Assembly: GCF_013408795.1 (NCBI RefSeq)
Contig: NZ_JACCCC010000001.1
Location: 3,968,001 to 4,032,000, forward strand
Origin: Spinactinospora alkalitolerans
GTDB lineage: Bacteria; Actinomycetota; Actinomycetes; Streptosporangiales; Streptosporangiaceae
DNA: 64,000 bases
Reading direction: 5' to 3'
The translations under genes and the position numbers were made by a program. Under the pieces are notes generated by a model. That model saw only the letters and a list, made by a program, of their open reading frames with translations. It was not told where the DNA came from and ran no database searches. Within the stretch, counting starts at the first letter, position 1, and every line of letters starts with the position of its first letter. Below are positions 33,941-43,096 of the stretch, piece by piece.

Positions 33941-35095
33941 TCAGAAGTCGAAGGACACCGTGGTCTCGGTGAGCTCCCTGAACTCCGCCAGTGGGGCGGC
34001 CTCCTCCTCGATGGCCGCGCGGTCCTCGGCGGTGAGCCGGGACACCGGGGCGACGTTGACCGCGAGCTTCCGGCCTTTCTTCCGGTGCCGCCACAGCGCC
34101 ACGACCTCACCATCGCGCAGCACCACGCCGGGGTTACCGGTGTGTTTCCAGATCTGCTTGCGCAGCGCGCCATCGGGAGCCACGATGGCGCGCTCCCGCT
34201 GCTGGAGGTAGGGGTCGTAAGCGGGGACCAGGCGGTAGGGCGCGGGGCGGGGCGGCGATTCGAGTGTCTTCACGTGTGGCTTGAGCACGTACGCCGGCCG
34301 CTTGCCGGCGTCCACCTCGACCAGGTCGCTCTCGACCTCGCTCCAAATGCGTCCGGCCGCCGCCTCCGATATGCCTGCCCATGCCGCGAAATCGTCCGGC
34401 GTGGAGGGGCCGTACATACGCAGGTACCGCTCGACCACGGAGGCGCGCGCCTCACTCCTGTCCATGGACGGCGGCTCCGCACCGAGCCAATGGTCGGTGC
34501 GCATGAAATGCGCCTCATTGCCCGAGCGAGGCGTAATGACGAACCCGCCGCGCAGCGACAGCGCCCGCACCAGGATCGCGGTGAAGTTACTGAAGGTGGT
34601 GGGCTCACACCAGCCGGCGAACTCCTTGGGCAGGCGCTTGCCCAGCTCCTCGCCCATGCCCCGCTTGCTCAGCTTGACGCCTCCGTCCAGAGCGTCCATC
34701 AGGGCCTCGTCGACCAAGTCGACGATCTCCGTCGCGGAGCGTCCCATTCCATCCATGATGGGCAGGAAGCCCTGCATCACCGCCCGCCATGATTCCTCGT
34801 CATCAGGACAGACACCCGTGGTGAAAACAGGCATCTCGTCGACCCGCATCATGCAGGGGGACTGCCGCAGGCTCCAGACCTCGACCAGTTCGCGGGTCTC
34901 GTCCCGCGCGGCCCGAACGTCGCTGAACCGCAACTCGGCGACGCGTACGCGCAGCCCCAGCAACGCTCCGCCCGGCGGGGTGTTCTGCGGTGCGCATTCG
35001 GCGGCTTTCAGCCAGTCCTCGCTTCCCACCTGCTCACTCAAGTGATGCCCGGAAAGGCGGTAAGCAACTATGTTCTCGCGGTCGGAATTAAGCAT
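33941..35095 (-). CDS. Winged-helix DNA-binding domain protein (HTH_42/AlkZ-fold)
   Basis: A 384-residue protein of the winged-helix family that includes the DNA glycosylase AlkZ and many uncharacterised actinobacterial members. Supporting segments are the N-terminal NIVAYRLSGHHLSE, EVWSLRQSPCMMRVDEMP, RYLRMYGPSTPDDFAAWAGI (winged-helix repeat) and the ending PVSRLTAEDRAAIEEEAAPL. AlkZ proteins protect producers of DNA-alkylating antibiotics. I cannot locate the QxQ catalytic pair, so glycosylase activity is doubtful. The start may be ATG 35095 or GTG 35107. A partial NRPS gene diverges from it. Confidence 0.8.
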   Translation of the reverse strand: MLNSDRENIVAYRLSGHHLSEQVGSEDWLKAAECAPQNTPPGGALLGLRVRVAELRFSDVRAARDETRELVEVWSLRQSPCMMRVDEMPVFTTGVCPDDEESWRAVMQGFLPIMDGMGRSATEIVDLVDEALMDALDGGVKLSKRGMGEELGKRLPKEFAGWCEPTTFSNFTAILVRALSLRGGFVITPRSGNEAHFMRTDHWLGAEPPSMDRSEARASVVERYLRMYGPSTPDDFAAWAGISEAAAGRIWSEVESDLVEVDAGKRPAYVLKPHVKTLESPPRPAPYRLVPAYDPYLQQRERAIVAPDGALRKQIWKHTGNPGVVLRDGEVVALWRHRKKGRKLAVNVAPVSRLTAEDRAAIEEEAAPLAEFRELTETTVSFDF

Positions 35096-35456
35096 CCGTG
35101 ATTCCACTTCGATTCACAGGTTTTTCTTTTAGTCTATATCCACCTCCCCGCCCCAGAACAACAGGGATTTGCAAGGTCGCACAGCACAGCATTGAGGACA
35201 ATTCGGTACCGCCCGTCTGCCGCGACTATGCAACGAAAAGCCGAATGAGCAGGGAAAAGGATAGAAACTCACCGCCTCCATCCGGTCGCCCTGCAACACA
35301 GAGACCGAACAGAATTGTTGCTCCTCACACGCGCGGGGCCGAGACTCGTGGCATGGTCGGCGGCCGCCGCGCGGCTACACGCAGTCTGCCGCGGCCGCTC
35401 TTTCGGCCCCGGACGAGCCGCCGCGCGGATCTCGCCACTGAGGACGGAGTTCATCA
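35096..35456. promoter_or_regulatory. Divergent control region before the NRPS fragment
   Basis: About 360 bp. The half nearest the winged-helix gene (35105-35290) is AT-rich, with a T-run GTTTTTCTTTTAG, and should hold its promoter. The other half is GC-rich. The ribosome site GGACGGAG before ATG 35457 is visible. No gene is seen. Confidence 0.4.
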
Positions 35457-36985
35457 TGACCGCAGCGACCGAGGACGGCACCGACGCACCGCGGCGGCCG
35501 CTTTTGACCGACGCCATCATGGCCGCCGCGGAGCACTCACCGGAACGAACGGCGGTCGTCGGGGGAGGGGAGACGTGGAGTTTCCGGCGGCTCGTCGGTG
35601 AATCGCACCAGTTCGCCCGGGCCATCGCCGAAGTCAGCGGCGCGGCCGACTGGATAGGCGTGTGCGGTCCTCGCACACCACGCACGGTCGCCGCCGCTCT
35701 GGGGTGCATGCTCGCCGGGCGCGTCTACCTGCCGCTCGACCCGAACCACCCCGAACAGCGTCTCTCCCTTATCGTCGATGACGCCGACGCGGCCCTCATC
35801 CTGTTCGACGGAGCCGTCCCCGATCACATAGCCGACCATCCGCGCTCCCTTACGCTGAACGCGCTGACGGACGCATCCGAGGGCGGGGGAACGTGCCGCC
35901 GCGCTGAAAGCAACGACGTCGCCTATGTCATCTACACCTCCGGATCGACCGGGAAGCCCAAGGGGGTGCTCGCCCAGCACGGCGCACTCGCTGCGCTCGC
36001 CGACGCCATCGGCGACCACAGGCCGGGACTCGACGCGCATGACGTGGTCCTCGCGGTTGCCTCCTTCGCTTTCGACATGTCCATCACCGACGTGTTCGTC
36101 CCGCTCGCACGAGGGGCGACCGTGGTTCTGGCACCTGACGCCCGGGACACCGCCGGACTCCTGGATCTGATCGACGCGCACGGTGTCACCACGGTCCTCG
36201 CCACCCCGTCATTGTGGCGGACTCTGGTGAGCGGAGGTCTCGGGGACGACGGGCGACGCAGAGTGCGGGCCATCGGTGGGGGCGAGCGGTTGACCGGCTC
36301 GCTCGCCGGTGAGCTGCTCGGTCGGACCGAGCGGCTCTACAACGGCTACGGACCGACCGAGACCACCGTCTACGTGACGTTCGGCGAGGTCCGGGACGCC
36401 GACGACATCACGTTGGGACGCCGGACGCCCTCGTCGCTGCTCTACGTCTTGGACGGCCGGCTCGGCGCGGTGCCGCCGGGCGGGCGCGGCGAACTGTACA
36501 TCGGTGGCGACACGGTCAGTCTCGGCTATCACCGCCGCCCTGGGTTGACCGCCGAGAAGTTCCTCCCCGACCCGTACAGCGGTCGGCCGGGAGCACGGCT
36601 GTACCGCACCGGTGACATCGTCCGGTTGCGTGGTGACGGCGAACTCGAATTCATCGGCCGCTCGGACTCTCAGGTGAAAATCCGCGGTCACCGCGTCGAA
36701 CCCGGCGAGGTGGAGGCGGTGCTGGCCCAGCATCCCGACGTGCGCGAGGCGGTCGTACTGGCGGTCGACGCCCCTGCCGGGGAGACCGCTCTGGCCGCCT
36801 ACTGGGTCGGGGGCGAAACCGCGGCGGACGGGGAACCAGCCTCGTGGAACAGGCCACCCCGGGTGCCAGACCCGGCCCCTACCTACTCCAGGCCTGCATC
36901 GCAGCACTGCACGCCGGAGCCCCCAGCACCGCGTCAACGGACTGGGACGAGATCCTCGTGCTCTACCGGCTCCTCGAACTCGTGA
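35457..36985 (+). CDS. NRPS adenylation domain, 3'-truncated
   Basis: A stand-alone adenylation domain that would activate an amino acid with ATP. Core motifs are A3 YTSGSTGKPKG, A5 YNGYGPTETT, A7 YRTGDIVRLRGDG and A8 GRSDSQVKIRGHRVEPGEVE. The domain is cut near residue 460 (about 36838), before A10 and its catalytic Lys, and no carrier domain follows. The last 48 codons are an out-of-phase reading of a sigma-factor fragment fused behind it. It is therefore unlikely to be active. It may be the last piece of a lost siderophore or peptide cluster. Confidence 0.8.
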
Positions 36986-37250
36986 CCGGCCACCAGAACC
37001 CCACCATCACCCTGAACCGCATCGTCGCCCAGGCCATGGTTGAGGAAACGACGTCGCCCTCGCCAGGATCGATGCACTGGAAGCCGACCACCTCGGCCTT
37101 CCCCGTCTCGACGCCGTACGCGCCCACCTCCTGGAGCAGGCCAACCGACCCAACGACGCGGCCGACGCCTACCGACGAGCCATCGCCACCACCGTCAATC
37201 TCGCCGAGCAGCAACACCTCAGGCACCGACTACGTCGCCTCAGGGCCTGA
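36838..37250 (+). pseudogene. ECF42-type sigma factor, C-terminal TPR fragment with frameshift
   Basis: The frame starting LVEQATPGARPGPYLLQACI with AALHAGAPSTASTDWDEIL and TGHQNPTITLNRIVAQAMVE matches the C-terminal helical-repeat domain of ECF42 sigma factors. Near 37048 one base seems lost. The other frame continues DVALARIDALEADHLGLPRL and ends QHLRHRLRRLRA at 37250. The sigma-2 and sigma-4 domains are absent, having been replaced by the NRPS gene upstream. Confidence 0.75.
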
Positions 37251-37944
37251 CCCGGCACTTGGTCACGCGGAAGAAAGAACCGACTACATCAAAACCTGCG
37301 CCTTTACAACGTAGATTCATGGTGTTGACCTGAGCGGCGTCACCGTCTCCCGAAAAGTGGGCGTGGCCGTCACCACGGAGTCCACTCCCCTCCGGCGTCG
37401 CGGCCTTCCGAACGGCCGTGTCCCACACTCGCCGGAGCCCTTGCGGAGACGCAGGCCCCAGGGATTATGGGACCGCTCCCCCGCATGCCGTCCACTGCCG
37501 GTGCGTGCCGTTTCGCGCCGTTTGGTCCGCCCCCGACCGATTCGACTGCCGTCGAATACCACCGATTGTCGGGACGGTCCGGAACCGCCGAGCACATGTG
37601 GAGCACACCACAGTGGGCGACGCTCGGCCGATGACGGACACACCGTTCCCAGAACACTCCCTCATCAAGAGACGACCTGTTCATTCGGCCCGGTGAAAGC
37701 GGTGGCGATCGCCGCGGCCACCTCCAACTGCAGCGGGCCTTCGATGTGCGGCCACAGCAGCGGCGGAAGGGCGAAGATCCGCTCGACTGGACTGAGGGAC
37801 GCACGGCACAGGGCATTCCGGTGAGCTCCACAATGACCACGCTCCCGTCCGGATCCCCACCGACCATGCCCTCGCTGAGACCGCTCCCTTCCGCGCAGGC
37901 GCATCCGGCGGTACGCCCCCGCCTGGGCCTCCTGCCTCCTGCGG
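37251..37944. other. About 690 bp without a confident gene
   Basis: GC-rich DNA between the sigma remnant and the Ldh2-family gene. On the minus strand near 37666-37800 the frame VERIFALPPLLWPHIEGPLQ continuing LEVAAAIATAFTGPNEQVVS looks protein-like and could be a remnant, but I recognise no family. No RNA gene or clear repeat is seen. Confidence 0.4.
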
Positions 37945-39018
37945 TCAGCTCTCGTCCGCAGACCTCGGGTCGTGGGTTCCCATCTGCTCGGCCATCGCGG
38001 CGAGGTCGTTGAGGACCGAGGCGGGCAGCGGGACGCGGTCGGCGTTGCGGGCGGCGTTGCGGTGCTCGACGTCGCCCGGGCTGAGCACTTCCCGGACCGC
38101 TCGTGCCGGCGTCACATCTCGGAGGCGCTGCTGGAAGGCCGCGGCGCGGGAGACGGCCGCGGCGTTGCCGTGCACTCCGGCGGGGTCGACCACCCAGAGA
38201 AGGTGGCCGGTGCCCATCGGGACCGATGGGTCCGCCCACATGTCGGTGGTCTCGGCGGCCATCCTGCCGCCGGCGAGCGGTCCCGCGAGCAGTTCGAGCA
38301 GGGTGGCCAGCCCGGAGCCCTTGTGTCCACCGAAGGGCAGGAGAGCTCCGGCCAATGCGGCGGTCGGGTCCGTGGTCGGCACGCCGTCGGCGTCCACGGC
38401 CCACCCCTCCGGGATCTCGTGCCCCTCTTTCCCGGCCTCCACGATGCGCCCGTAGGCGCCGGCGCTGGTGGCCATGTCGAGGACCACGGGGTCGTCGCCG
38501 CCGGTCGGGAAGGCGATGGTCAGGGGGTTCGTTCCGAGCAGCTTCTCTGCTCCGCCGAAGGGGGTCACCGATGCGCCGGTGGTCGAGGCGAGGAGCGCCA
38601 TGAGGCCCTCGCGGGCCAGCTGCGACGCCCAGTACGCTCCGGCGCCGTAGTGCGAGCTGCCCCGGACGGCGACGAGCGCCGTCGCGTGCTCGCGGACGAG
38701 GTCGCGGGCCTTGTCGACGGCGTGCGCCATCGCCACTTGCCCGAAGCCGTCGGCCGCGTCGAGCACGGCTGTCGCGCCGTGCCCACGCGTCCAGCGCATG
38801 GGGGCGTCCGGCACGATCCCGCCGGTCTGCACGGCTCGTATGTAGAGCGGCAGTCGCATGACGCCGTGGGAGTGGGTTCCCCGACGATCGGCCTCGACGA
38901 GCGAGACCGCGATGAGTCGACTGTCGGCCTCGGGGACGCCAATGGCGCAAAAGATCTCGCTGCTCGCCCGAAGGAGCGCGGAAGCGGCGACGGTCGAGAG
39001 CTCGGACTGCTGGTTCAT
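37945..39018 (-). CDS. Malate/L-lactate/ureidoglycolate dehydrogenase family (Ldh2) oxidoreductase
   Basis: A 357-residue NAD(P)-dependent dehydrogenase of the Ldh2 fold, which is not Rossmann. Diagnostic segments are RRGTHSHGVMRLPLYI (catalytic His), VRGSSHYGAGAYWAS, GTNPLTIAFPTGGDDPVVLD and PFGGHKGSGLATLLELL. ATG 39018 follows AAGGAG. Relatives reduce or oxidise 2-keto/2-hydroxy acids, including sugar acids. It diverges from an IclR gene that starts the sugar-acid cluster A. A second member of the family is at 52959. Confidence 0.9.
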   Translation of the reverse strand: MNQQSELSTVAASALLRASSEIFCAIGVPEADSRLIAVSLVEADRRGTHSHGVMRLPLYIRAVQTGGIVPDAPMRWTRGHGATAVLDAADGFGQVAMAHAVDKARDLVREHATALVAVRGSSHYGAGAYWASQLAREGLMALLASTTGASVTPFGGAEKLLGTNPLTIAFPTGGDDPVVLDMATSAGAYGRIVEAGKEGHEIPEGWAVDADGVPTTDPTAALAGALLPFGGHKGSGLATLLELLAGPLAGGRMAAETTDMWADPSVPMGTGHLLWVVDPAGVHGNAAAVSRAAAFQQRLRDVTPARAVREVLSPGDVEHRNAARNADRVPLPASVLNDLAAMAEQMGTHDPRSADES

Positions 39019-39141
39019 CGGTGCGGAACTCCTTGGTGCTGGTCGTGGTTCTGCCTTCTCGACTCGCCCGCCCTGCGCGTCACCGATGGCGAGTACTTGT
39101 CGAGCGGGCGTCCCGTCGTGCATGATGCATCATAGCCGAAA

Positions 39142-39160
39142 TGCAAAACGATATTCTGCA
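39142..39160. promoter_or_regulatory. Inverted repeat, candidate IclR operator
   Basis: TGCAAAA-CGATA-TTCTGCA (arms matching 6 of 7) lies in the AT-rich 230-bp divergent region before the IclR gene, with another TGCAAAA-like copy directly after it. Size and place fit an IclR-family operator. Confidence 0.45.
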
Positions 39161-39246
39161 TTGCAAAATACAAGGGTTTCTCTGCACGTCGCGCCATGTG
39201 CAAGGCAGGTTTTCCAGCCCGGAACGGCCGAGAGGTGAATCGGATC

Positions 39247-40044
39247 ATGGTCAACAGACCCGCGGCGGGACCGCGCGGCGCCTCCCCACGCAACTCGTCG
39301 AGCTCGCTGCGACGTGCCCTCGACCTCATCGAGGTCGTAGCCGAGGACCACGGTGCGGGGGGATGCTCCCTCACCGAACTCGCCGCCCGATCCGGCCTGG
39401 CCAAGAGCACGGTGATCCGACTCGCCGCGCCCCTGCTGGACCGCGGGTACCTCCACGTCGACGCCGACACCGGGCGCTACCGGCTCGGTCCCGGCGCCGC
39501 GCGCCTGGGCAGCGCCTACCTCGCAGGTCTCGACCTGCGTTTCACGGCGGCCGACATGCTGCGCCGGCTCGTCGCGGAGACCGCCGAAACCGTGCACCTC
39601 TTCGTGCCCGATGGCATCTGGATGGTCTACGTCGACAAGTACGAGGCTCCGCGCCCCGTCCAGATGGCCTCGCGGATCGGCAGCCGGCAGCCGATGTACA
39701 GCACCGCCGGCGGACTCGCCTACCTCTCCCGGGCAGATGAGGGGGTGGTCGAGTCGGTCCTGGAGGCGGGGCTCGCCGTCCACACCCCCAACACACCGTC
39801 CACGCCCGAAGCCCTGCGCTCGGTCCTCAGACTGGCGCGCGAACGCGGATACGCCGTCGACGACGTCTACAACGAGCCCCACATCCGCGGCGTCGCCGCG
39901 GCCGTCGTCGACGCGCAGGAACGTCCCGTCGCAGCCATCAGCGTCGCAGGTCCCGACTACAGCCTGACGCCCGATCGCTTCCACGAAATCGGTGAACAGG
40001 TCATCGCCGCGGCCCAGGAGGTGTCGGCCAGGCTCGGTGCCTGA
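39247..40044 (+). CDS. IclR-family transcriptional regulator
   Basis: A 265-residue regulator with an N-terminal winged helix (LRRALDLIEVVAEDH, LTELAARSGLAKSTVIRLAA) and a GAF-like effector domain (MASRIGSRQPMYSTAGGLAY through AISVAGPDYSLT). IclR proteins of this type control KDG/sugar-acid catabolism (compare KdgR). ATG 39247 follows GAGAGGTG. It diverges from the Ldh2-family gene and precedes the kinase, carrier and aldolase genes that it probably controls. Confidence 0.9.
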   Translation: MVNRPAAGPRGASPRNSSSSLRRALDLIEVVAEDHGAGGCSLTELAARSGLAKSTVIRLAAPLLDRGYLHVDADTGRYRLGPGAARLGSAYLAGLDLRFTAADMLRRLVAETAETVHLFVPDGIWMVYVDKYEAPRPVQMASRIGSRQPMYSTAGGLAYLSRADEGVVESVLEAGLAVHTPNTPSTPEALRSVLRLARERGYAVDDVYNEPHIRGVAAAVVDAQERPVAAISVAGPDYSLTPDRFHEIGEQVIAAAQEVSARLGA

Positions 40045-40129
40045 CCGCCCGGGTCACCGGCCACCCGCCGTCACCGTCAACACCTCAGCAGGTCGAAAGG
40101 CACAGCGCCACCGAGGAAAGGAAACCCCC

Positions 40130-40309
40130 GTGCCCATTGACACCGCCTCTTCCCGATCCCGCCCCCGCCGCGTCTACGCGCGGTGCCCGCTCGGGAGGAC
40201 CATCGCAGCCGCGGTACCGCACCTCGGCGGCGGTTCCCGCTCCGGCGCCGTGGCCGTCCGGAACGCGACCGGAGTGGCCGCGGGCGCCGCGGAGGGGGCG
40301 TCGCGATGA
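40130..40309 (+). CDS. Short open frame before the KDG kinase
   Basis: GTG 40130 follows a good ribosome site (GAGGAAAGGAAA) and opens 59 codons (VPIDTASSRSRPRRVYARCP...), ending in GATGA overlap with the kinase start at 40306. The sequence is Arg/Ala/Gly-rich and matches nothing I know. It may be a leader peptide, a truncated gene or simply the translated spacer. Confidence 0.35.
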   Translation: MPIDTASSRSRPRRVYARCPLGRTIAAAVPHLGGGSRSGAVAVRNATGVAAGAAEGASR

Positions 40310-41274
40310 ACACGCCGTCCAGCGGAGGAGTGGTCACGCTCGGGGAGACGCTCGGCCTCCTTGTCCCCGATGACGTCGGTCCGCTCTTCCTCGCCCGCAG
40401 CATGCGCCTGAGCATGGGAGGCGCGGAATCCAACGTGGCCATCGGCCTCGCGCGCCTGGGCGTCCCCGCATGCTGGATCGGCCGGCTCGGCCGCGACCCG
40501 GTCGGAGACCTGATCGAGCGGAACCTCCTCGCCGAAGGCGTGCGGTGCCTGGTGCGCCGGGACGACGCCCCCACGGCCCTGATGCTGCGAGAGCGGCGGA
40601 CCGGGACGGTCGCCGGCGTCTCCTACTACCGGCACGGCAGCGCCGGATCCCACCTGTCACCGGATGACCTGCCCGACGGCGTGATCGAGCAGGCGGAGAC
40701 GCTGCACATCTCGGGCATCACGCCGGCCCTCGGCGAAAAACCGGCGGCCGCCGTCCGGCAGGCCGTGCGCCGAGCCCGCTCGGCCGGCGTCCCGGTGTGC
40801 CTCGACTTCAACTTCCGTTCGAAACTGTGGGACGCGGCCACGGCGGCTCCCGTGTTCCGGGAACTCGCCGCCGACGCCGACATGCTCTTCGCCGGTGACG
40901 ACGAGGCCCGCATCGCCCTGGGCGTCGACGACCCCGGCAGCGTGCAGCCGCAGGACCTCGCCCGTGAGCTCAGCGCTCTGGGCCCCGGCGAGGTCGTCAT
41001 CAAACGGGGCCGGCACGGAGCGACCGCCCGGATCTGCGGGGAGACGATCGAGGTCCCGGCCGTGCCGGTCCACACCGTCGACAGCGTCGGCGCGGGAGAC
41101 GCCTTCGTCGCCGGCTACCTGGCCTCGAAACTCACCGGCGGCGGCGTTCACGAGCGCCTGTCGACCGCCGCCGTCACCGGCGCCTTCGCCGTGACCGTTC
41201 CGGGCGACTGGGAGGCGCTGCCCCGGCGGCAGGAGCTGTCCCTGCTGGCCGCCGACCAGGACGTCCAACGCTGA
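40306..41274 (+). CDS. PfkB-family sugar kinase, probable 2-keto-3-deoxygluconate kinase
   Basis: A 322-residue ribokinase-fold enzyme. The N-terminal substrate motif GGAESNVAIGLARLG, the middle FNFRSKLWD (typical of KDG kinases) and the C-terminal ATP/anion-hole motif DSVGAGDAFVAGYLAS with catalytic Asp are all present. ATG 40306 follows a GGAGGGGG site. With the KDPG aldolase at 43097 it would phosphorylate KDG to KDPG and feed pyruvate and glyceraldehyde-3-phosphate. Confidence 0.88.
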   Translation: MNTPSSGGVVTLGETLGLLVPDDVGPLFLARSMRLSMGGAESNVAIGLARLGVPACWIGRLGRDPVGDLIERNLLAEGVRCLVRRDDAPTALMLRERRTGTVAGVSYYRHGSAGSHLSPDDLPDGVIEQAETLHISGITPALGEKPAAAVRQAVRRARSAGVPVCLDFNFRSKLWDAATAAPVFRELAADADMLFAGDDEARIALGVDDPGSVQPQDLARELSALGPGEVVIKRGRHGATARICGETIEVPAVPVHTVDSVGAGDAFVAGYLASKLTGGGVHERLSTAAVTGAFAVTVPGDWEALPRRQELSLLAADQDVQR

Positions 41275-41358
41275 AGCGCTGCGGTCGGCGAGCGCGCCGG
41301 ACATGGACACGTCCGGAAAAAGGCGCGGAGCACGAGCCAGAGCAGGAAAGGAAATCCC

Positions 41359-42798
41359 ATGACCAGAAGTCCCGGCAAGGACGCGGGCGTCCTCGACCCC
41401 TCCCTGGCGTTTCCCGCGAAGCACATCCCCCGGCCGCAGGTACGCGACCTGCCCGCACCGCCGTCGAAGCAGTGGCGCTACATCGGGCCGGGAATCGTCG
41501 CCGCGGGCGTCGGGATGGCCAGCGGAGAGTTCATCCTCTTCCCCTACATCGCCTCGCAGGCCGGCTTGACCTTCGTCTGGGCGGCGCTGCTCGGGCTGCT
41601 CACCCAGTACTTCCTGAACATGGAGATCGAGCGCTACACGCTCGCCACCGGAGAGACCGCGATCACCGGCTTCAGCCGGCTGTGGAAGCACTGGGGCCTG
41701 GTGTTCGCGATCCTCGCCTACTTCGCCAACATCTGGCCCGCCTGGGCGACGAGCTCGGCGACGCTGGTGACCTACCTCTTCGGCGGGGACGTGGCCGTCA
41801 TATCCGCCGTGATCCTCGTCCTGGTGGGCCTCATCCTGACGCTGGCGCCCATCGTCTACAACGCACTCGAACGCGCCCAGATGCTCAAGGTCGCCGCGCT
41901 CCTGCTCCTCATCGCGGTCGCCGCGGTCTTCGCGCTGGGCGCCTCCGCCTGGAGAGACGCACCCACGATCGTCACCGAGCCGGGGTTCCCCGCCGAACTC
42001 GGCTTCGCCGTCCTGCTGGGGGCCCTCGCCTTCGCCGGAGCCGGTGGCGGGCAGAACCTCGTCCAGAGCAACTGGATCCGGGACAAGGGTTTTGGCATGG
42101 GGCGCTACATCCCCAAGATCGTCTCGCCGCTGACCAGGGAAACCGAGGCCCGAGGGCAGGCGGGGTTCATCTTCCGACCGACCGAGCAGAACCTGGCCCA
42201 CTGGCGGGGCTGGTGGCGCTTCGCCAACAAGGAACAGCTCCTGACCTTCGTGGTGATCTCGTTCCTGTCGATCACGTTCATGTCGCTCCTGGCGTACGCG
42301 ACCGTCTTCGGCGAACCGGGGCTCAGCAACGACATCTCGTTCCTGCGGATCGAGGGCGAGCGGCTCATGGACATGGTCGGCGCCTGGTTCGGCTACTTCT
42401 TCTGGGTGGTCGGCGCCGTGTCGATGTTCACCGCCGCATTGGGCATCGTCGACTACACCAGTAGGCTGGCGGCCGACGTGCTCAAAACCAGCTACTTCCC
42501 GAAGGCTTCGGAGAGCAGGGTCTACGCGGGCCTCGTGTGGGGGCTCGTCGTCATCGGTCTCATCGTCATCCTCGCGGGCCTGACGCAGCCGCTCACGCTG
42601 GCCATCATCTCGGCCTGCACCGGCGGGACGATGATGTTCATCTACTCCGGCCTGCTCATCGCGACCAACCGCAGGATGCTGCCGAAGCCGATCCGCATCA
42701 CGGGCGTGCGGCTGGGCGCTCTGATCTGGTCGCTCCTTCTCTTCGGCGTCCTCGCCGCGCTCACCTTCCAGCAGCAGATCGGCAACCTCATCGGCTGA
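41359..42798 (+). CDS. Nramp-related membrane transporter without the DPGN metal motif
   Basis: A 479-residue LeuT-fold carrier with 11-12 helices. Helix 1 reads YIGPGIVAAGVGMASGEFIL where true Nramp metal carriers have GPGxxxxxxxxDPGN. Helix 6 reads AGAGGGQNLVQSNWI in place of the metal-binding MPH motif. The charged cytoplasmic segment KIVSPLTRETEARGQ and HWRGWWRFANKEQLLT is a feature of this subgroup. AGGAAAGGAAA precedes ATG 41359. Lacking the metal ligands and placed between KDG kinase and KDPG aldolase, it probably carries a sugar acid rather than manganese or iron. Confidence 0.82.
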   Translation: MTRSPGKDAGVLDPSLAFPAKHIPRPQVRDLPAPPSKQWRYIGPGIVAAGVGMASGEFILFPYIASQAGLTFVWAALLGLLTQYFLNMEIERYTLATGETAITGFSRLWKHWGLVFAILAYFANIWPAWATSSATLVTYLFGGDVAVISAVILVLVGLILTLAPIVYNALERAQMLKVAALLLLIAVAAVFALGASAWRDAPTIVTEPGFPAELGFAVLLGALAFAGAGGGQNLVQSNWIRDKGFGMGRYIPKIVSPLTRETEARGQAGFIFRPTEQNLAHWRGWWRFANKEQLLTFVVISFLSITFMSLLAYATVFGEPGLSNDISFLRIEGERLMDMVGAWFGYFFWVVGAVSMFTAALGIVDYTSRLAADVLKTSYFPKASESRVYAGLVWGLVVIGLIVILAGLTQPLTLAIISACTGGTMMFIYSGLLIATNRRMLPKPIRITGVRLGALIWSLLLFGVLAALTFQQQIGNLIG

Positions 42799-43096
42799 GC
42801 CGACCGGAACCGGACCCGCAGGCGCCCCGCACCGGACGGACTCCGCGGAGCCCGCAGCCCGCCCGGTCCGGGGTCCTCCCGATGGGAGCGCGTCCCACCG
42901 AACGGCGGAACGCGGCCGAAGAGCCGGGAAGACCACCGGCAGCCGGACCCGGCCCGCAGCACGGGAGGGCGACCCGATCGCTCCCTGCCCCGGGGCATCG
43001 GGACCCGTCAGCACGCCCCCGCACACCCCGTTGAGCGCCTCGGCCGCCACGTACGGCACCGGCCGTCTCGACCACCCGGAAAACGAGGAGACCCGC
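42799..43096 (+). other. Intergenic stretch inside cluster A
   Basis: About 300 bp of very GC-rich DNA with no gene. It includes the palindrome CTCCGCGGAG and several imperfect hairpins that may modulate transcription between carrier and aldolase. GAGGAG before ATG 43097 is the ribosome site. Confidence 0.35.
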
